Positions 8,397 to 18,816 are shown, counted from the stretch's first letter. The stretch: 64,000 nt of DNA from Geobacter sp. (GCA_009684515.1 WKKS01000007.1:62001-126000), one strand, 5' to 3'. The notes: generated from the letters alone by a model not told the origin. Made by a program: numbers and translations.

Positions 8397-10016
8397 TTAC
8401 TTTGTTTCGTGTGGATTAACGGCTTTATCACTACTTGGTGAAGACGGGGTTGACATACCAGGGTGCCCAGACGGTATTTCCAGTGCGGGGGTACCGGCAG
8501 GAGTTTCGACGGGTAGAACTTGGGCATTTACAGATGTAACACGAACCTGTGCAGCAAGCTTCCTTATGGCTGGATCCATCCTGTCAATGAAGGGTTTGGG
8601 ATAGAGGCCCATAAAAAATATCATTACAATCAGCGGCACCATAATTGCGATTTCACGAACATTCAAGTCAGCAAGTTTCTGATTTTTGGGGTTGTCCAAC
8701 TCACCAAACATGACACGCTGGAAGACCCACAACATGTACACGGCTGAAAGAATAACACCACTGGTTGCAATCACTGTCCACCAGCGCAATTGACTTTCAA
8801 ATGCACCGATAAGGATCAGGAATTCACCTACAAATCCGTTGGTTCCAGGAAGACCGATAGAGGAGAATGTTACAATCATAAAGATTGTTGCAAAAACCGG
8901 CATCTGCTTGGAAAGGCCTCCAAAGTCAGTAATCAAGCGTGTGTGTCGACGTTCGTATATGAAGCCGACGATAAGGAACAGTGCGCCGGTTGAAACGCCA
9001 TGGTTCAGCATCTGAAGCATGCCACCGGAAATACCTTCCACATTGAATGCAAATACACCGAGCATTACAAAACCAAGATGAGCAACAGAGGAATAAGCTA
9101 CAAGCTTCTTAACATCCTCTTGAACCATGGCAACCAAAGCAGCGTATATAATTCCAATTACTGCAAGTGTAGCAATCATAGGTGCAAATTTATGTGCGGC
9201 ATCTGGAAAAAGAGGGATTGCAAAGCGCACATATCCATAAGTACCCATTTTGAGAAGTACGGCTGCCAATATCACGGAGCCGGCTGTAGGCGCTTCCGTA
9301 TGGGCATCTGGTAACCATGTGTGCAAAGGAAACATAGGAACCTTGATTGCAAATGCGAAGGCAAATGCCAGAAACAACCAGATTTGGGTTGCCATGTCCA
9401 GTTTCAGACTAAAGAATTGAAGCAGTCCAAAATCTGTTATGCCGGCCTCTAGTCCTTTGAAATATAGGAAGATCAAGGCAACAAGCATCAATAGCGATCC
9501 AACCATAGTGTAGATGAAGAACTTGACGGCAGCGTAAATCTTATTCTTGCCACCCCAGATACCAATCATAAAATACATCGGAATCAGCATAACTTCCCAG
9601 AAGATGTAGAACAGGAAGAGATCGAGGGAAATAAACGCCCCTAACATGCCGGTTTCAAGCAGAAGAAGGCAGATCATGTACTCCTTGACCTTTTCCTCAA
9701 CTGCTGTGTAGGTGGAGAGGACAGCAATCGGCATAATGAAAGTTGTCAGAATGACTAACCAGAGGCTGATGCCGTCGATACCAATGTTGTAGCGCATGAC
9801 AAACGGTCCGGCTGCGATCCATGGCATGTTCTCGATAAACTGGAACTCTGCATTGGTCTGGAATCCTGACAGAATTGTCAATGAGACCAGAAAGGTTACC
9901 AGCGTCACCGCGAGTGTTACATTCCTAAGCACTCCCTTGCTGTCCTTAGGAATGAAAAGCAGCAACAGGACACCCAGTATAGGCAGGAATGTCGTCAGGC
10001 TCAGTACGTTACTCAT
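8397..10016 (-). CDS. nuoM: NADH-quinone oxidoreductase subunit M
   Basis: 539 residues; antiporter-like proton-translocating subunit. Conserved blocks: FWEVMLIPMYFMIGIWGG, KFFIYTMVGSLLML, KVPMFPLHTWLPDAHTEAPT and VKKLVAYSSVAHLGFVMLG. After the last span it carries an unusual hydrophilic tail of about 60 residues rich in Pro, Ser and Thr (TPAGTPALEIPSGHPGMSTP...), absent from typical NuoM. Ribosome site AAAGGAG nine bases before ATG; follows nuoL by 37 bases. Confidence 0.96.
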   Translation of the reverse strand: MSNVLSLTTFLPILGVLLLLFIPKDSKGVLRNVTLAVTLVTFLVSLTILSGFQTNAEFQFIENMPWIAAGPFVMRYNIGIDGISLWLVILTTFIMPIAVLSTYTAVEEKVKEYMICLLLLETGMLGAFISLDLFLFYIFWEVMLIPMYFMIGIWGGKNKIYAAVKFFIYTMVGSLLMLVALIFLYFKGLEAGITDFGLLQFFSLKLDMATQIWLFLAFAFAFAIKVPMFPLHTWLPDAHTEAPTAGSVILAAVLLKMGTYGYVRFAIPLFPDAAHKFAPMIATLAVIGIIYAALVAMVQEDVKKLVAYSSVAHLGFVMLGVFAFNVEGISGGMLQMLNHGVSTGALFLIVGFIYERRHTRLITDFGGLSKQMPVFATIFMIVTFSSIGLPGTNGFVGEFLILIGAFESQLRWWTVIATSGVILSAVYMLWVFQRVMFGELDNPKNQKLADLNVREIAIMVPLIVMIFFMGLYPKPFIDRMDPAIRKLAAQVRVTSVNAQVLPVETPAGTPALEIPSGHPGMSTPSSPSSDKAVNPHETK

Positions 10017-10053
10017 GAATTCGTGCTCCTTTATACAAAGTGCGAATGATTTG

Positions 10054-12060
10054 TTACTTGAAGATGTAATATCCGAGTATTGCTACAACACCAAGTGCCA
10101 TTGAAAAGGCGTAGTTGTAAATATAGCCGGACTGTATGTAGCGGAAAATTCCGCTGAAACCCATTACTACATTTGCAACTCCGTTCACTACACCATCTAC
10201 AACAATTACATCAAATCCCTTCCAAAGGAATTGGCCAAATGCCTTGCAGGGATTTACAAAGATGAAATCATAAAGTTCATCAATATACCATTTGTTGTAA
10301 ACAGCACGGTGCAGTGCTGGAAATGTTGCTGTGAACTTGCCAGGCAGGTCTTTATTCTGAACGTACATTGTGAAGGCGATACCGATACCAATCAGAGCAA
10401 TAACAACAGACAGCCCCATCAGACTCCATTCAAAGGCGTGACTTGGATGAGCACCATGATGAGCATATTGAGCGCTGTACTGGTTTGCGAGTGCAAAAAC
10501 TGGCTCTAACCAATGCTCGAAGTAGTTTGGTATTCCACCAAACATGTCACCAATCAGCTTAGGGAGACCAATATAACCACCTACAGCAGCGAGGAAGCCA
10601 AGTACCATCAGCGGTATTGTAATAACCAGTGGTGATTCATGCAGATAACTCTTAGCCTTGGCATTAATGCGGCACTCCCCGAAGAAAGTCATAAACACAA
10701 GACGGAACATGTAAAAAGCTGTAAAACAGGCGGCAAGAGCTCCCACACCCCACAGAACAATATTGAGCCCACCATGATATGGGTTTGCAAAGGCTTGCCA
10801 AAGAATCTCATCTTTTGAGAAGAATCCGGAAAAACCGGGAATGCCCGAAATTGCAATAGTGGAAACAAGAAAGGTTATAAATGTAATTGGCATTGCGGAC
10901 CGAAGTCCACCCATGTTACGCATGTCCTGGGCATCATCATGTGAATGGATCTTGTGTAGTGCGTGATGCATGGAGTGAATAACGGATCCTGAACCAAGGA
11001 ACAAACAGGCTTTAAAGAATGCATGAGTCATCAGGTGAAAGATACCCGCAGTGAAAGCACCGACGCCCATTGCCAGAAACATGAATCCAAGTTGCGAAAC
11101 GGTCGAATAAGCCAGTACCCTTTTGATATCATTTTGGGCAGTACCTATAGTCGCTGCGAATATTGCTGTAGCAGCACCCACAACTGCAATAACCATCATT
11201 GTCTCAGGTGATTTGATGAAAACAAAACTCATTCTGCCGATCATATACACACCGGCCGTAACCATGGTTGCAGCGTGAATAAGTGCGGAAACAGGCGTTG
11301 GGCCTTCCATCGCGTCAGGCAACCATGTAAAGAGTGGTATCTGGGCCGACTTGCCAGTGGCACCTACAAAGAAACAAAGAGTAGCAACAGTTACAACACC
11401 ACCATACGGAAGCAGGTGAGAAGCTGCTTTAATCTCAGTAAAGTTTATCGTCCAGATATTATGATTGCTGCCAAACCACCAGTAAAGAGTGAAAAGACCG
11501 ATCAGAAACCCGAAGTCACCAACCCTGTTCATTACAAATGCTTTCTTGGCAGCATCACCTGCAGACTTCTTATGGAAGTAGTAACCGATCAAAAGGTATG
11601 AGCATAGACCAACGCCCTCCCAACCGATAAACATAACCAGCATGTTATTGCCGAGCACTAAAAGCAACATGGACATGCAGAACAGGTTCAGATAGGCAAA
11701 GAAGCGATAAAAGCCTTCTTCTCCATGCATATATCCTATAGAATACAAGTGAATTAGAGATCCTACACCGGTAACAACCATAATCATGACTGCGGATAGC
11801 GGATCAACCAAAAAGGCCATGTCTGCTTTGAAGTTACCAGAATGAATCCAAGGAAATAGTACCTTTTCAAATACTCTCTGTTCCGGCGGCAAACCGATCA
11901 TTTGTAAAAGAATACCGCACGACACGATGAATGACATGAAGATCATGAGCGTACCGATACCGCCGATAACCGCTTCATTCTTGATCTTTTTCCCGAAGAA
12001 TCCATTGATTAGGAAACCAATGAGTGGGAATAGTGGGATTAGCCATACGTTGTCAAACAT
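10054..12060 (-). CDS. nuoL: NADH-quinone oxidoreductase subunit L
   Basis: 668 residues, the longest antiporter-like subunit, with the C-terminal lateral helix that braces the membrane arm. Seen: GWEGVGLCSYLLIGYY, KSAQIPLFTWLPDAMEGPTP, THAFFKACLFLGSGSVIH with the conserved Lys, and a final hydrophobic helix FSMALGVVAILGYYIF. ATG preceded by AAGGAG. Order K-L-M-N is the usual one. Confidence 0.97.
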   Translation of the reverse strand: MFDNVWLIPLFPLIGFLINGFFGKKIKNEAVIGGIGTLMIFMSFIVSCGILLQMIGLPPEQRVFEKVLFPWIHSGNFKADMAFLVDPLSAVMIMVVTGVGSLIHLYSIGYMHGEEGFYRFFAYLNLFCMSMLLLVLGNNMLVMFIGWEGVGLCSYLLIGYYFHKKSAGDAAKKAFVMNRVGDFGFLIGLFTLYWWFGSNHNIWTINFTEIKAASHLLPYGGVVTVATLCFFVGATGKSAQIPLFTWLPDAMEGPTPVSALIHAATMVTAGVYMIGRMSFVFIKSPETMMVIAVVGAATAIFAATIGTAQNDIKRVLAYSTVSQLGFMFLAMGVGAFTAGIFHLMTHAFFKACLFLGSGSVIHSMHHALHKIHSHDDAQDMRNMGGLRSAMPITFITFLVSTIAISGIPGFSGFFSKDEILWQAFANPYHGGLNIVLWGVGALAACFTAFYMFRLVFMTFFGECRINAKAKSYLHESPLVITIPLMVLGFLAAVGGYIGLPKLIGDMFGGIPNYFEHWLEPVFALANQYSAQYAHHGAHPSHAFEWSLMGLSVVIALIGIGIAFTMYVQNKDLPGKFTATFPALHRAVYNKWYIDELYDFIFVNPCKAFGQFLWKGFDVIVVDGVVNGVANVVMGFSGIFRYIQSGYIYNYAFSMALGVVAILGYYIFK

Positions 12061-12116
12061 GTAAGACTCCTTTTATACAATCGTTAAACGTTTTTTCTAG
12101 TAAAGTACGACTGCGA

Positions 12117-12419
12117 CTACCACTTCATCATGTTGACATCGTCTACAGAAATCGATTCTTTGTTCTTATAGAAGGCAATCATCAGCGCCAGTCCAACTGC
12201 TGCTTCGGCAGCAGCTACGGTCATTATAAACAAAACGAAGATTTGACCATCAAAGTGACCGAGGTGACGAGAGAATGCCACGAAAGTCAGGTTGACGGCA
12301 TTAAGCATCAACTCGATACACATAAAGATAACGATGGCGTTCTTGCGTGTCAGTACGCCTATGGTACCGATAGCAAAGAGGATTGCACTTACAACTAGAT
12401 AGCCGTTCAGGTTTTCCAT
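12117..12419 (-). CDS. nuoK: NADH-quinone oxidoreductase subunit K
   Basis: 100 residues with three membrane spans. The two buried glutamates used in proton transfer are seen in [13 protein letters not shown] and in [14 protein letters not shown]. Lies 57 bases before nuoL and 13 after nuoJ; ribosome site AGAGGG. Confidence 0.96.
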   Translation of the reverse strand: MENLNGYLVVSAILFAIGTIGVLTRKNAIVIFMCIELMLNAVNLTFVAFSRHLGHFDGQIFVLFIMTVAAAEAAVGLALMIAFYKNKESISVDDVNMMKW

Positions 12420-12432
12420 GAATATATCCCTC

Positions 12433-12936
12433 TTAGATGTTTTTCTTTGCCAGGATTACTGATCCGACGATGGCAACCAACAACAGGATTGATGTGATTT
12501 CAAAAGGCAGTAGGAATGTTGTAAACATCTCTCTACCGATAAGCTCAGAGTGACCAATATTTCTTATCATGTCGCCTGTGAAAGGGCCTACCGGTTTGGC
12601 TGCCTGACTTTTCACTAATAGGACGATGGTATTGATTAGGGTAAAAAAGCCGATGATGGAGCCAAGCAGAATTCTGTGTGAATGTTTTTGTGTTGCATTT
12701 ACACGTATATTGAGCAGCATGATTGTAAACACGATCAATACCATAATGGCTCCGGCATAAACCATTACCTGCACTGCAGCCATGAATGGAGCATCAAGCA
12801 TGACATAATAAGTTGCTAGGCAGAAGAAGGTCATTATCAGCGACAGAGCGCTATTAATCGGGTTTTTGCAGGTGATCACCAGAATCGCTGATATAATTGC
12901 CACAAGCGAGACTATTGCGAAGAAAAGGGTTTCCAT
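12433..12936 (-). CDS. nuoJ: NADH-quinone oxidoreductase subunit J
   Basis: 167 residues, five predicted membrane spans. The third span [20 protein letters not shown] contains the conserved Tyr-Ala-Gly pi-bulge region that couples quinone chemistry to proton movement. Start follows AAAGGAG and is 11 bases after the nuoI stop. Confidence 0.95.
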   Translation of the reverse strand: METLFFAIVSLVAIISAILVITCKNPINSALSLIMTFFCLATYYVMLDAPFMAAVQVMVYAGAIMVLIVFTIMLLNIRVNATQKHSHRILLGSIIGFFTLINTIVLLVKSQAAKPVGPFTGDMIRNIGHSELIGREMFTTFLLPFEITSILLLVAIVGSVILAKKNI

Positions 12937-12947
12937 TCACTGCTCCT

Positions 12948-13352
12948 TTATTTCTTTTCTAAGAGTCGTTCTTTGTTGTAGATAAAGTCCTCGCGGTGGT
13001 AGTTCGCAAGCTCAAACTCTCCAGTCATCCTGATCGCATCTACCGGGCATGCCTCAACACAATAACCACAGAATATGCAGCGCAACATATCGATTTCATA
13101 TTTTGAAGCGAACTTGTCATGGTTAGCATCCTCGCCAGCCTCAACCGTAATGCACTTTGCAGGACAAACAGTAGGACAGAGATAACATGCAACGCACTTT
13201 GCCTTGTTGTGTGAAACATTCAAGGCGTGCAGACCGCGAAAGCGTGCCGCAACTTTTGGGCGTTCATCCGGGTACTGCAATGTAACCGGCTTCATGAAGA
13301 GGTGCTTCAAAGTAATTGCCAGGCCGTTTATAATCGGTGTAATCGGATTCAT
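12948..13352 (-). CDS. nuoI: NADH-quinone oxidoreductase subunit I
   Basis: 134 residues. Carries two [4Fe-4S] clusters (N6a, N6b): CVACYLCPTVCP and CIFCGYCVEACP. The open frame reaches back to 13469, but that part lies inside nuoH and has no ferredoxin-like sequence; ATG at 13352 (MNPITPIINGL) follows AAGGATAGATAAC and gives the usual membrane-associated amphipathic start. Links peripheral arm NuoG to NuoB. Confidence 0.95.
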   Translation of the reverse strand: MNPITPIINGLAITLKHLFMKPVTLQYPDERPKVAARFRGLHALNVSHNKAKCVACYLCPTVCPAKCITVEAGEDANHDKFASKYEIDMLRCIFCGYCVEACPVDAIRMTGEFELANYHREDFIYNKERLLEKK

Positions 13353-13399
13353 GTTATCTATCCTTGTCCTTGGAGTTGCGTGATTCGTTACAGCTCGTT

Positions 13400-14464
13400 T
13401 TAAATGAAGTATCCAATGATGCCAGTTACTACAATATTGACCAATGCCAGCGGCAGAAATACTTTCCAACCAAGATGCATCAGCTGATCATATCGGTAGC
13501 GGGGTACTGTGGCACGGATCCACATACAGAAGAACATCAGGAAATATACTTTTGCTACAAAATAAACCGGTCCCAAAAGAGGTACTGCAACAGCAAAAGG
13601 TCCATTCCAGCCACCAAGAAACAGAGTTGTCGTCAAAGCGCAAACTGTAACCATATTGGCATATTCTGCCATGAAGAACATGGCATACTTCATAGAAGAG
13701 TACTCTGTGCAGAAACCTGACACCAACTCTGTTTCTGCCTCGGGAAGGTCAAAAGGTGTGCGGTTGATCTCCGCAAGAGCACAAATGAAGAACATGAAAG
13801 CCGCCAGTGGCTGTTTAAATACATACCACTCGAAACCACCCATTCCAGACTGCAACTCTACTATTTTGGTCAGTGAAAGTGTCCCGGAGAGCATAAACAC
13901 TGCTATAATCGACAAACCAGCTGATAATTCATAAGATATCATCTGAGCAGATGCTCGCAATCCCCCCATCAGTGAATACTTGCTGTTGGAAGCCCATCCT
14001 GCCAAGACTATTCCATAGACACCAAGTGATGACATTGCCAGAATGTATAGCACTCCGACATTCACGTCAAAAACCTGGCCAGCGGTTGTATCGTAGTAAG
14101 CGGCAACTTGCATAGGAATTTTATATCCCATTATTTCAATCGTCCCGCCAAACGGTATAACCGCGAAGGTTATAAATGCTGGTATGAGCGCAATTAATGG
14201 TGCAATCAGAAATGCAAACGTACTGGCTTGAGAAGGTATTATCTCTTCCTTGAAGAAGAGTTTGACCCCATCGGCTATCGGTTGCAAAAGTCCATGCCAT
14301 CCAGTACGCATTGGTCCCAGTCGAACTTGCATATGACCAATTATCTTACGCTCAGCATAGGTTGCGTAAGCCACCGTCAGCAAGACGAAGACGAAAGCCA
14401 CCAGGACCTTGGCAAGCATTGCGATATAGTACATCATCGGCAGTCCTAATATCTCGATTCCCAT
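13400..14464 (-). CDS. nuoH: NADH-quinone oxidoreductase subunit H
   Basis: 354 residues, eight or nine membrane spans; forms the quinone chamber with NuoB and NuoD. Seen: YAERKIIGHMQVRLGPMRTG, the acidic funnel EINRTPFDLPEAETELVSGF, and WIRATVPRYRYDQLM. The frame opens at 14560 inside the nuoG end, but ATG at 14464 has AGAGGGACAG in front and yields the family length, so I use it. Confidence 0.95.
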   Translation of the reverse strand: MGIEILGLPMMYYIAMLAKVLVAFVFVLLTVAYATYAERKIIGHMQVRLGPMRTGWHGLLQPIADGVKLFFKEEIIPSQASTFAFLIAPLIALIPAFITFAVIPFGGTIEIMGYKIPMQVAAYYDTTAGQVFDVNVGVLYILAMSSLGVYGIVLAGWASNSKYSLMGGLRASAQMISYELSAGLSIIAVFMLSGTLSLTKIVELQSGMGGFEWYVFKQPLAAFMFFICALAEINRTPFDLPEAETELVSGFCTEYSSMKYAMFFMAEYANMVTVCALTTTLFLGGWNGPFAVAVPLLGPVYFVAKVYFLMFFCMWIRATVPRYRYDQLMHLGWKVFLPLALVNIVVTGIIGYFI

Positions 14465-14517
14465 CTGTCCCTCTTTCTTTACAAGTATGAATTGACTATT
14501 TGTTAAGATGTTATCTA

Positions 14518-16992
14518 TTACTTGGTCAGCGATACCATTGTCACAGGGGCACCGTCCCATATTGCGTTTACAGGTGCTGCACTAAAGTGATAGGGGACAA
14601 ATACTAAACCCTCAGGAATACGTGCAGTTACTTTTACATTTAACTTTAGACTACCAGTCGGAGACGATACGGTAACGATGTCTTTATCATGGATTTTTAG
14701 ATTTGCAGCATCTTTACGAGACATCTCTACATAAGCTTCGGGACAAACATGCATTGGACCTTCTCCAAATTGTGACAGAGTACCGCTGTGATACAATGCA
14801 CTACCGGTAACCATGGCCAGCTTACCGGGTTCGGAGGATACAGCTGCAGAAGCTTTAGGAACAATCAGTTTTGGTTTGACATTTACGGATGCAAATGCAC
14901 TTTCCTTGCGAAGACTGACATGGGTCATTCCTGCATAACCATCAGTATTAGATGAAATCTCCGAAAAAAGCAGTGAGGATGAAACGGGGGTTTGACCACC
15001 TAATTTAGATATCAATGCGGAAAAAATCTCAAAGTCGGTCTTGCAGTTGGAATTCTTTCGTATGGATGGAGATACATACTGCACGCGACGATCCGTACTG
15101 GTAAAAGTTCCATCCTTTTCGGCAAAAGAGCAAGCCGGCAATACGACATCAGCCATGGCAGCGGTTTCAGTCATGAACAATTCAGAAACTATTAAGAACT
15201 CTACCGCTTCAAGTGCTGTGGTGACTTTCGACTTGTCGGGATAAGAAACAATTGGATTTTCACCTGCGACGAATAGTGTTTTGACAGATCCATTTTTGCA
15301 CGCATCAAGAATTTGTTGAGCGTTCATACCGTCTGCCCGTGGGAAGAAACCCATGTCAACCGCACCCTGGCTGTTATTCTTTTCTGACATGCAGAGTACG
15401 CCACATCCTTCCTTACCGAGCTTTCCGGTAAGAATTGAAAGATTCGCAACAGCGCAGGACATTTCCTGATTGTGAGAAACATAACCTTGTCCGATCGGGA
15501 ACAGAATGAGAGCCTTATCAGCTGAAGCGTATTCTCTGGCAATCTTTTTAATATCTTCCGCAGTCAAACCGCACAGCGCAGAAACGGCTTCCGGTGTGTA
15601 AGCCTTCAGAGCTTCAGCCAATTCGGCGTAGCCTTGTACTGAGTCCACAGACCCAACTGCCAGCTTGTCATCGAGAATCGACTTAGCAATTGCATTAAGA
15701 ACGGACACTTCACTTCCTGGTTTATGTACAAAAGTGTTTGCCCCGGGTAGTTTGGAGAGTTTTCCGCGCTTGTCAGAGATTATATTAAGTTTAATTCCCC
15801 TGTTTTTAACAGCCATGTTAATCTCAAAACCGATCACCGGGTGTGTTTCATAGCTATCTGTCTTTATGACAAACAGTAAATCGGTTTTTTGGATGTCAAG
15901 AATTGATGCAGGTGATGCTGTTGTGCCAAAGCTGCGTGCAAAACCGCTGGTTAATGCGGAATGCGCATAGCCTGCCGAATGGTCAAAATTACTGGAACCG
16001 ACATTTTCCAACATCAGTTTTTTGAAAAGTGTCAATTCCTCATTAGTAAGGCGTGACGACCCCAGAGCAGCAACCGAATTGCCACCTTTTAGACGAGCGG
16101 CAACGACTTCCAATGCTTCTTCCCAGCTGGCTTCAATCAGTCTTCCGTTCCTACGGACAAGCGGTGAAGTCAGTCGCTTGTCAGAGTTAATAAACTGGTA
16201 TCCAAAACGACCTCGTACACACAACTGACCTTTATGAAAACCTTGATTTTCATCATACAATGTTGTCAGAACCTTATTATCTTTTACCCCAAGCGTAAGA
16301 TTGCAGCCCGTACCGCAATAACCGCAGACCGACTTTTGCTTGGTAAGAGACCAGAAACGGGCTTTGAATTTAAACGGTCGTGCCAGCAGAGAACCAACAG
16401 GGCAAACCGAGATACAGGAACCACAAAACTCGCAATTAAGTCCGTCTTCAAATTCACAGCCGATCTTTGTTTCAATACCGCGGTCAATGAATGTCAGGGC
16501 ACCAAAACTTACAATTTCATCACAGATTCGAGCACATTTACCACAAAGGACACAACGGTTCATGTCCCGCTCGATCAGGGGGTTATTATAATCTATTTCA
16601 TGGTGAAACTTTTCGTCTACGAATCGATTAGTGTCAACCTTGTATTCGTAAGTAAGATTTTGAAGATCACAATCGCCGGCTTTGTCGCAGACCGGACAAT
16701 CCAAAGGATGGTTGAGCAGCAACAACTCCAGCACCATTTTGCGCGCTTTTACGATATCCGGGGTTGAAGTGCGTATTATCATACCCTCGGTTACAGGAGT
16801 GGTGCAGGCCGGGATCTGACGCCCCTTCATCTGCTCAACTTCCACCAGGCACATGCGACATGCACCAAACGGCTTTAGTTTTTTGTCATGACACAGAATC
16901 GGGATGTTAACCCCGTTCATTTTGGCCGCCTCATAAATAGTTGCGGTTTTGGGTGCTGTGACCTGCTTGTCGTCTATCGTAAGATTTACCAT
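14518..16992 (-). CDS. nuoG: NADH-quinone oxidoreductase subunit G, formate-dehydrogenase-like
   Basis: 824 residues. Order of cluster motifs: N-terminal [2Fe-2S] (C...FGACRMC...C), HPLDCPVCDKAGDC (His-ligated [4Fe-4S]), then two ferredoxin-type motifs CVLCGKCARIC and CEFCGSCISVCP, then CGYCGTGC with a later Cys in KGQLCVRG, the site that opens molybdopterin oxidoreductase domains. The rest is a molybdopterin oxidoreductase-like domain with a C-terminal dinucleotide-binding-like barrel. The extra ferredoxin-type clusters are typical of NuoG/HydA/FdhA-like proteins. Whether any cofactor binds the C-terminal domain is unknown. Confidence 0.95.
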   Translation of the reverse strand: MVNLTIDDKQVTAPKTATIYEAAKMNGVNIPILCHDKKLKPFGACRMCLVEVEQMKGRQIPACTTPVTEGMIIRTSTPDIVKARKMVLELLLLNHPLDCPVCDKAGDCDLQNLTYEYKVDTNRFVDEKFHHEIDYNNPLIERDMNRCVLCGKCARICDEIVSFGALTFIDRGIETKIGCEFEDGLNCEFCGSCISVCPVGSLLARPFKFKARFWSLTKQKSVCGYCGTGCNLTLGVKDNKVLTTLYDENQGFHKGQLCVRGRFGYQFINSDKRLTSPLVRRNGRLIEASWEEALEVVAARLKGGNSVAALGSSRLTNEELTLFKKLMLENVGSSNFDHSAGYAHSALTSGFARSFGTTASPASILDIQKTDLLFVIKTDSYETHPVIGFEINMAVKNRGIKLNIISDKRGKLSKLPGANTFVHKPGSEVSVLNAIAKSILDDKLAVGSVDSVQGYAELAEALKAYTPEAVSALCGLTAEDIKKIAREYASADKALILFPIGQGYVSHNQEMSCAVANLSILTGKLGKEGCGVLCMSEKNNSQGAVDMGFFPRADGMNAQQILDACKNGSVKTLFVAGENPIVSYPDKSKVTTALEAVEFLIVSELFMTETAAMADVVLPACSFAEKDGTFTSTDRRVQYVSPSIRKNSNCKTDFEIFSALISKLGGQTPVSSSLLFSEISSNTDGYAGMTHVSLRKESAFASVNVKPKLIVPKASAAVSSEPGKLAMVTGSALYHSGTLSQFGEGPMHVCPEAYVEMSRKDAANLKIHDKDIVTVSSPTGSLKLNVKVTARIPEGLVFVPYHFSAAPVNAIWDGAPVTMVSLTK

Positions 16993-17034
16993 CTCAACCT
17001 CTGTTCAGTGAGTTTGACCGAGTACGTGAAGATT

Positions 17035-18816
17035 CTATTCAAGTGCCATAAAGCGGCAGGCGTCATAACAAGATTTACACTTGGTGCATTTTTCCTTATC
17101 CAAGACGGCCAATTGGCCCTTTTCCCAGATGATTGCATCAACCGGGCAGGCTTTCTTGCAGGCACCGCATTTGACACATTTATCCTCGACCACCTGCCAC
17201 AGCAGCAATTCCTTGCAGCAGTTTGAAGGACAGCGCTTATCATTTATATGCGCTTCATACTCATCACGGAAATAATTGATGGTTGAAAGAATCGGGTTGG
17301 GTGCGGTTTGACCAAGACCACAGAGTGATGCCTTTTTGATGGCAACGCCCAGATCTTGAAGAGTTTCAATATCTGACGCTTCCCCGCGACCCTCGGTGAT
17401 TCGTTCCAGAATATCAAGCATGACCTTGAGACCAATTCTGCAAGGGACGCACTTTCCGCAAGATTCATCCCTTGTGAAATTTAGGAAGAATCGTGATACA
17501 TCAACCATACAGGTTGTTTCATCCATAACAACCAAACCACCGGAACCCATCATGGCACCAGCCTTGATCAGTGAGTCATAATCAACCGGCGTATCCAGAA
17601 TTTCGGCCGGGATACAACCTCCGGATGGTCCACCCGCTTGAACAGCTTTGAATTTGCGATTATTTGCAATACCACCGCAAACATCATAAATAACTTCACG
17701 GATTTTCATACCTGCTGGAACTTCAACAAGTCCGGTGTGCTTAACTTTTCCAGTTACAGCAAAAATTTTGGTTCCTTTTGTTGTCTCGGTACCAAGTGAG
17801 GCGTACCATTCTCCGCCTTTATTGATAATGTGACGAACGTTACCGAAGGTTTCTACGTTATTAATATTGGTAGGCTTACCCCAAAGACCACGAACGGCAG
17901 GGAAAGGCGGACGGGGGCGACTCATACCACGGTGCCCTTCGATGGAAGCCATCAGTGCAGTTTCTTCACCGCAAACAAAAGCACCGGCCCCCATCTTGAT
18001 GCGCATATCGAAATCGAAGCCCCAACCCTGAATGTTCTTGCCCAGATAGTTTTTCTCGTAACAAACATCAATGGCATGCTGTAGACGCTGTACTGCCAAA
18101 GGATACTCAGCACGTACATAAACATATCCAAAATCGCATCCGATCGCAAACGCCGCTATCATCATACCCTCGATAATGCAGTAGGGGTCGCCTTCGAGTA
18201 GAGAACGGTCCATGAATGCACCTGGGTCGCCCTCATCAGCGTTGCAGATAAGGTACTTGTGGTCGCCAGGTGATGCTTTGCAAAACGACCATTTCATCCC
18301 TGTTGGAAAACCACCGCCTCCACGGCCTCGCAGACCGGATTTTTTAACTTCTTCGATGACCTCTTCCGGCTTCATACTATTTATGCACTTAGCAATAGCC
18401 TTGAATCCGTCTTCTTCTATGTACGCATCTATGCTGTCAGGATCGATCTGTCCGCAGCCGGTCATTACAACACGCATCTGGGCGTCAACAAACTGATTAT
18501 AGTAAGGCTTAGCTTTTCTTTTTTCCAGAATAGCCTTATTGACAATATGTTCATCAATAATCTTTTCAACTTCTTCAGGCTTAACAAAGTCGTAGGTAAT
18601 GCGTCCCTGCTCGGGGGTAATGATGTCGACCAGAACGTCATTGGCACACAATCCGCGGCAGCCGGTTTTGATGACATCGCATCGCTTACCCACAATGGCG
18701 TCGACTCCCTTCTCTGCGAGAATCTTAACGAAAGCTGCCTCTACTTCTTTGGCACCCATCGAAACACCACCAGTACCCTGGCAGATCAGAATTTTTATTC
18801 CTGCGTTATCGCTCAT
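17035..18816 (-). CDS. nuoF: NADH-quinone oxidoreductase subunit F, extended form with extra iron-sulfur domains
   Basis: 593 residues against about 445 in E. coli. N-terminal about 1-100 is a thioredoxin-fold ferredoxin-like domain; then the NADH/FMN core with GRGGGGFPTGMKWSF and GAGAFVCGEETALMASIEG, the N3 cluster ESCGKCVPCRIG plus CGLGQTAPNP, and a C-terminal 2[4Fe-4S] ferredoxin (CVKCGACKKACP, CTKCKSCYDAC). This layout is known from HndC/HydB-type diaphorases. In the N-terminal domain the second ligand of the usual C-x4-C is Gly17 (C12-QGTG-G17), while C53-x3-C57 is kept and an extra C46 is present, so that cluster may be altered or absent. Start ATG follows AGGGGACAATTGAGTC. Confidence 0.95.
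   Translation of the reverse strand: MSDNAGIKILICQGTGGVSMGAKEVEAAFVKILAEKGVDAIVGKRCDVIKTGCRGLCANDVLVDIITPEQGRITYDFVKPEEVEKIIDEHIVNKAILEKRKAKPYYNQFVDAQMRVVMTGCGQIDPDSIDAYIEEDGFKAIAKCINSMKPEEVIEEVKKSGLRGRGGGGFPTGMKWSFCKASPGDHKYLICNADEGDPGAFMDRSLLEGDPYCIIEGMMIAAFAIGCDFGYVYVRAEYPLAVQRLQHAIDVCYEKNYLGKNIQGWGFDFDMRIKMGAGAFVCGEETALMASIEGHRGMSRPRPPFPAVRGLWGKPTNINNVETFGNVRHIINKGGEWYASLGTETTKGTKIFAVTGKVKHTGLVEVPAGMKIREVIYDVCGGIANNRKFKAVQAGGPSGGCIPAEILDTPVDYDSLIKAGAMMGSGGLVVMDETTCMVDVSRFFLNFTRDESCGKCVPCRIGLKVMLDILERITEGRGEASDIETLQDLGVAIKKASLCGLGQTAPNPILSTINYFRDEYEAHINDKRCPSNCCKELLLWQVVEDKCVKCGACKKACPVDAIIWEKGQLAVLDKEKCTKCKSCYDACRFMALE

Noticed and set aside
13353..13469. N-terminal extension of nuoI
   Set aside because: Lies inside nuoH, has no ferredoxin-like sequence and no ribosome site; ATG at 13352 has one.
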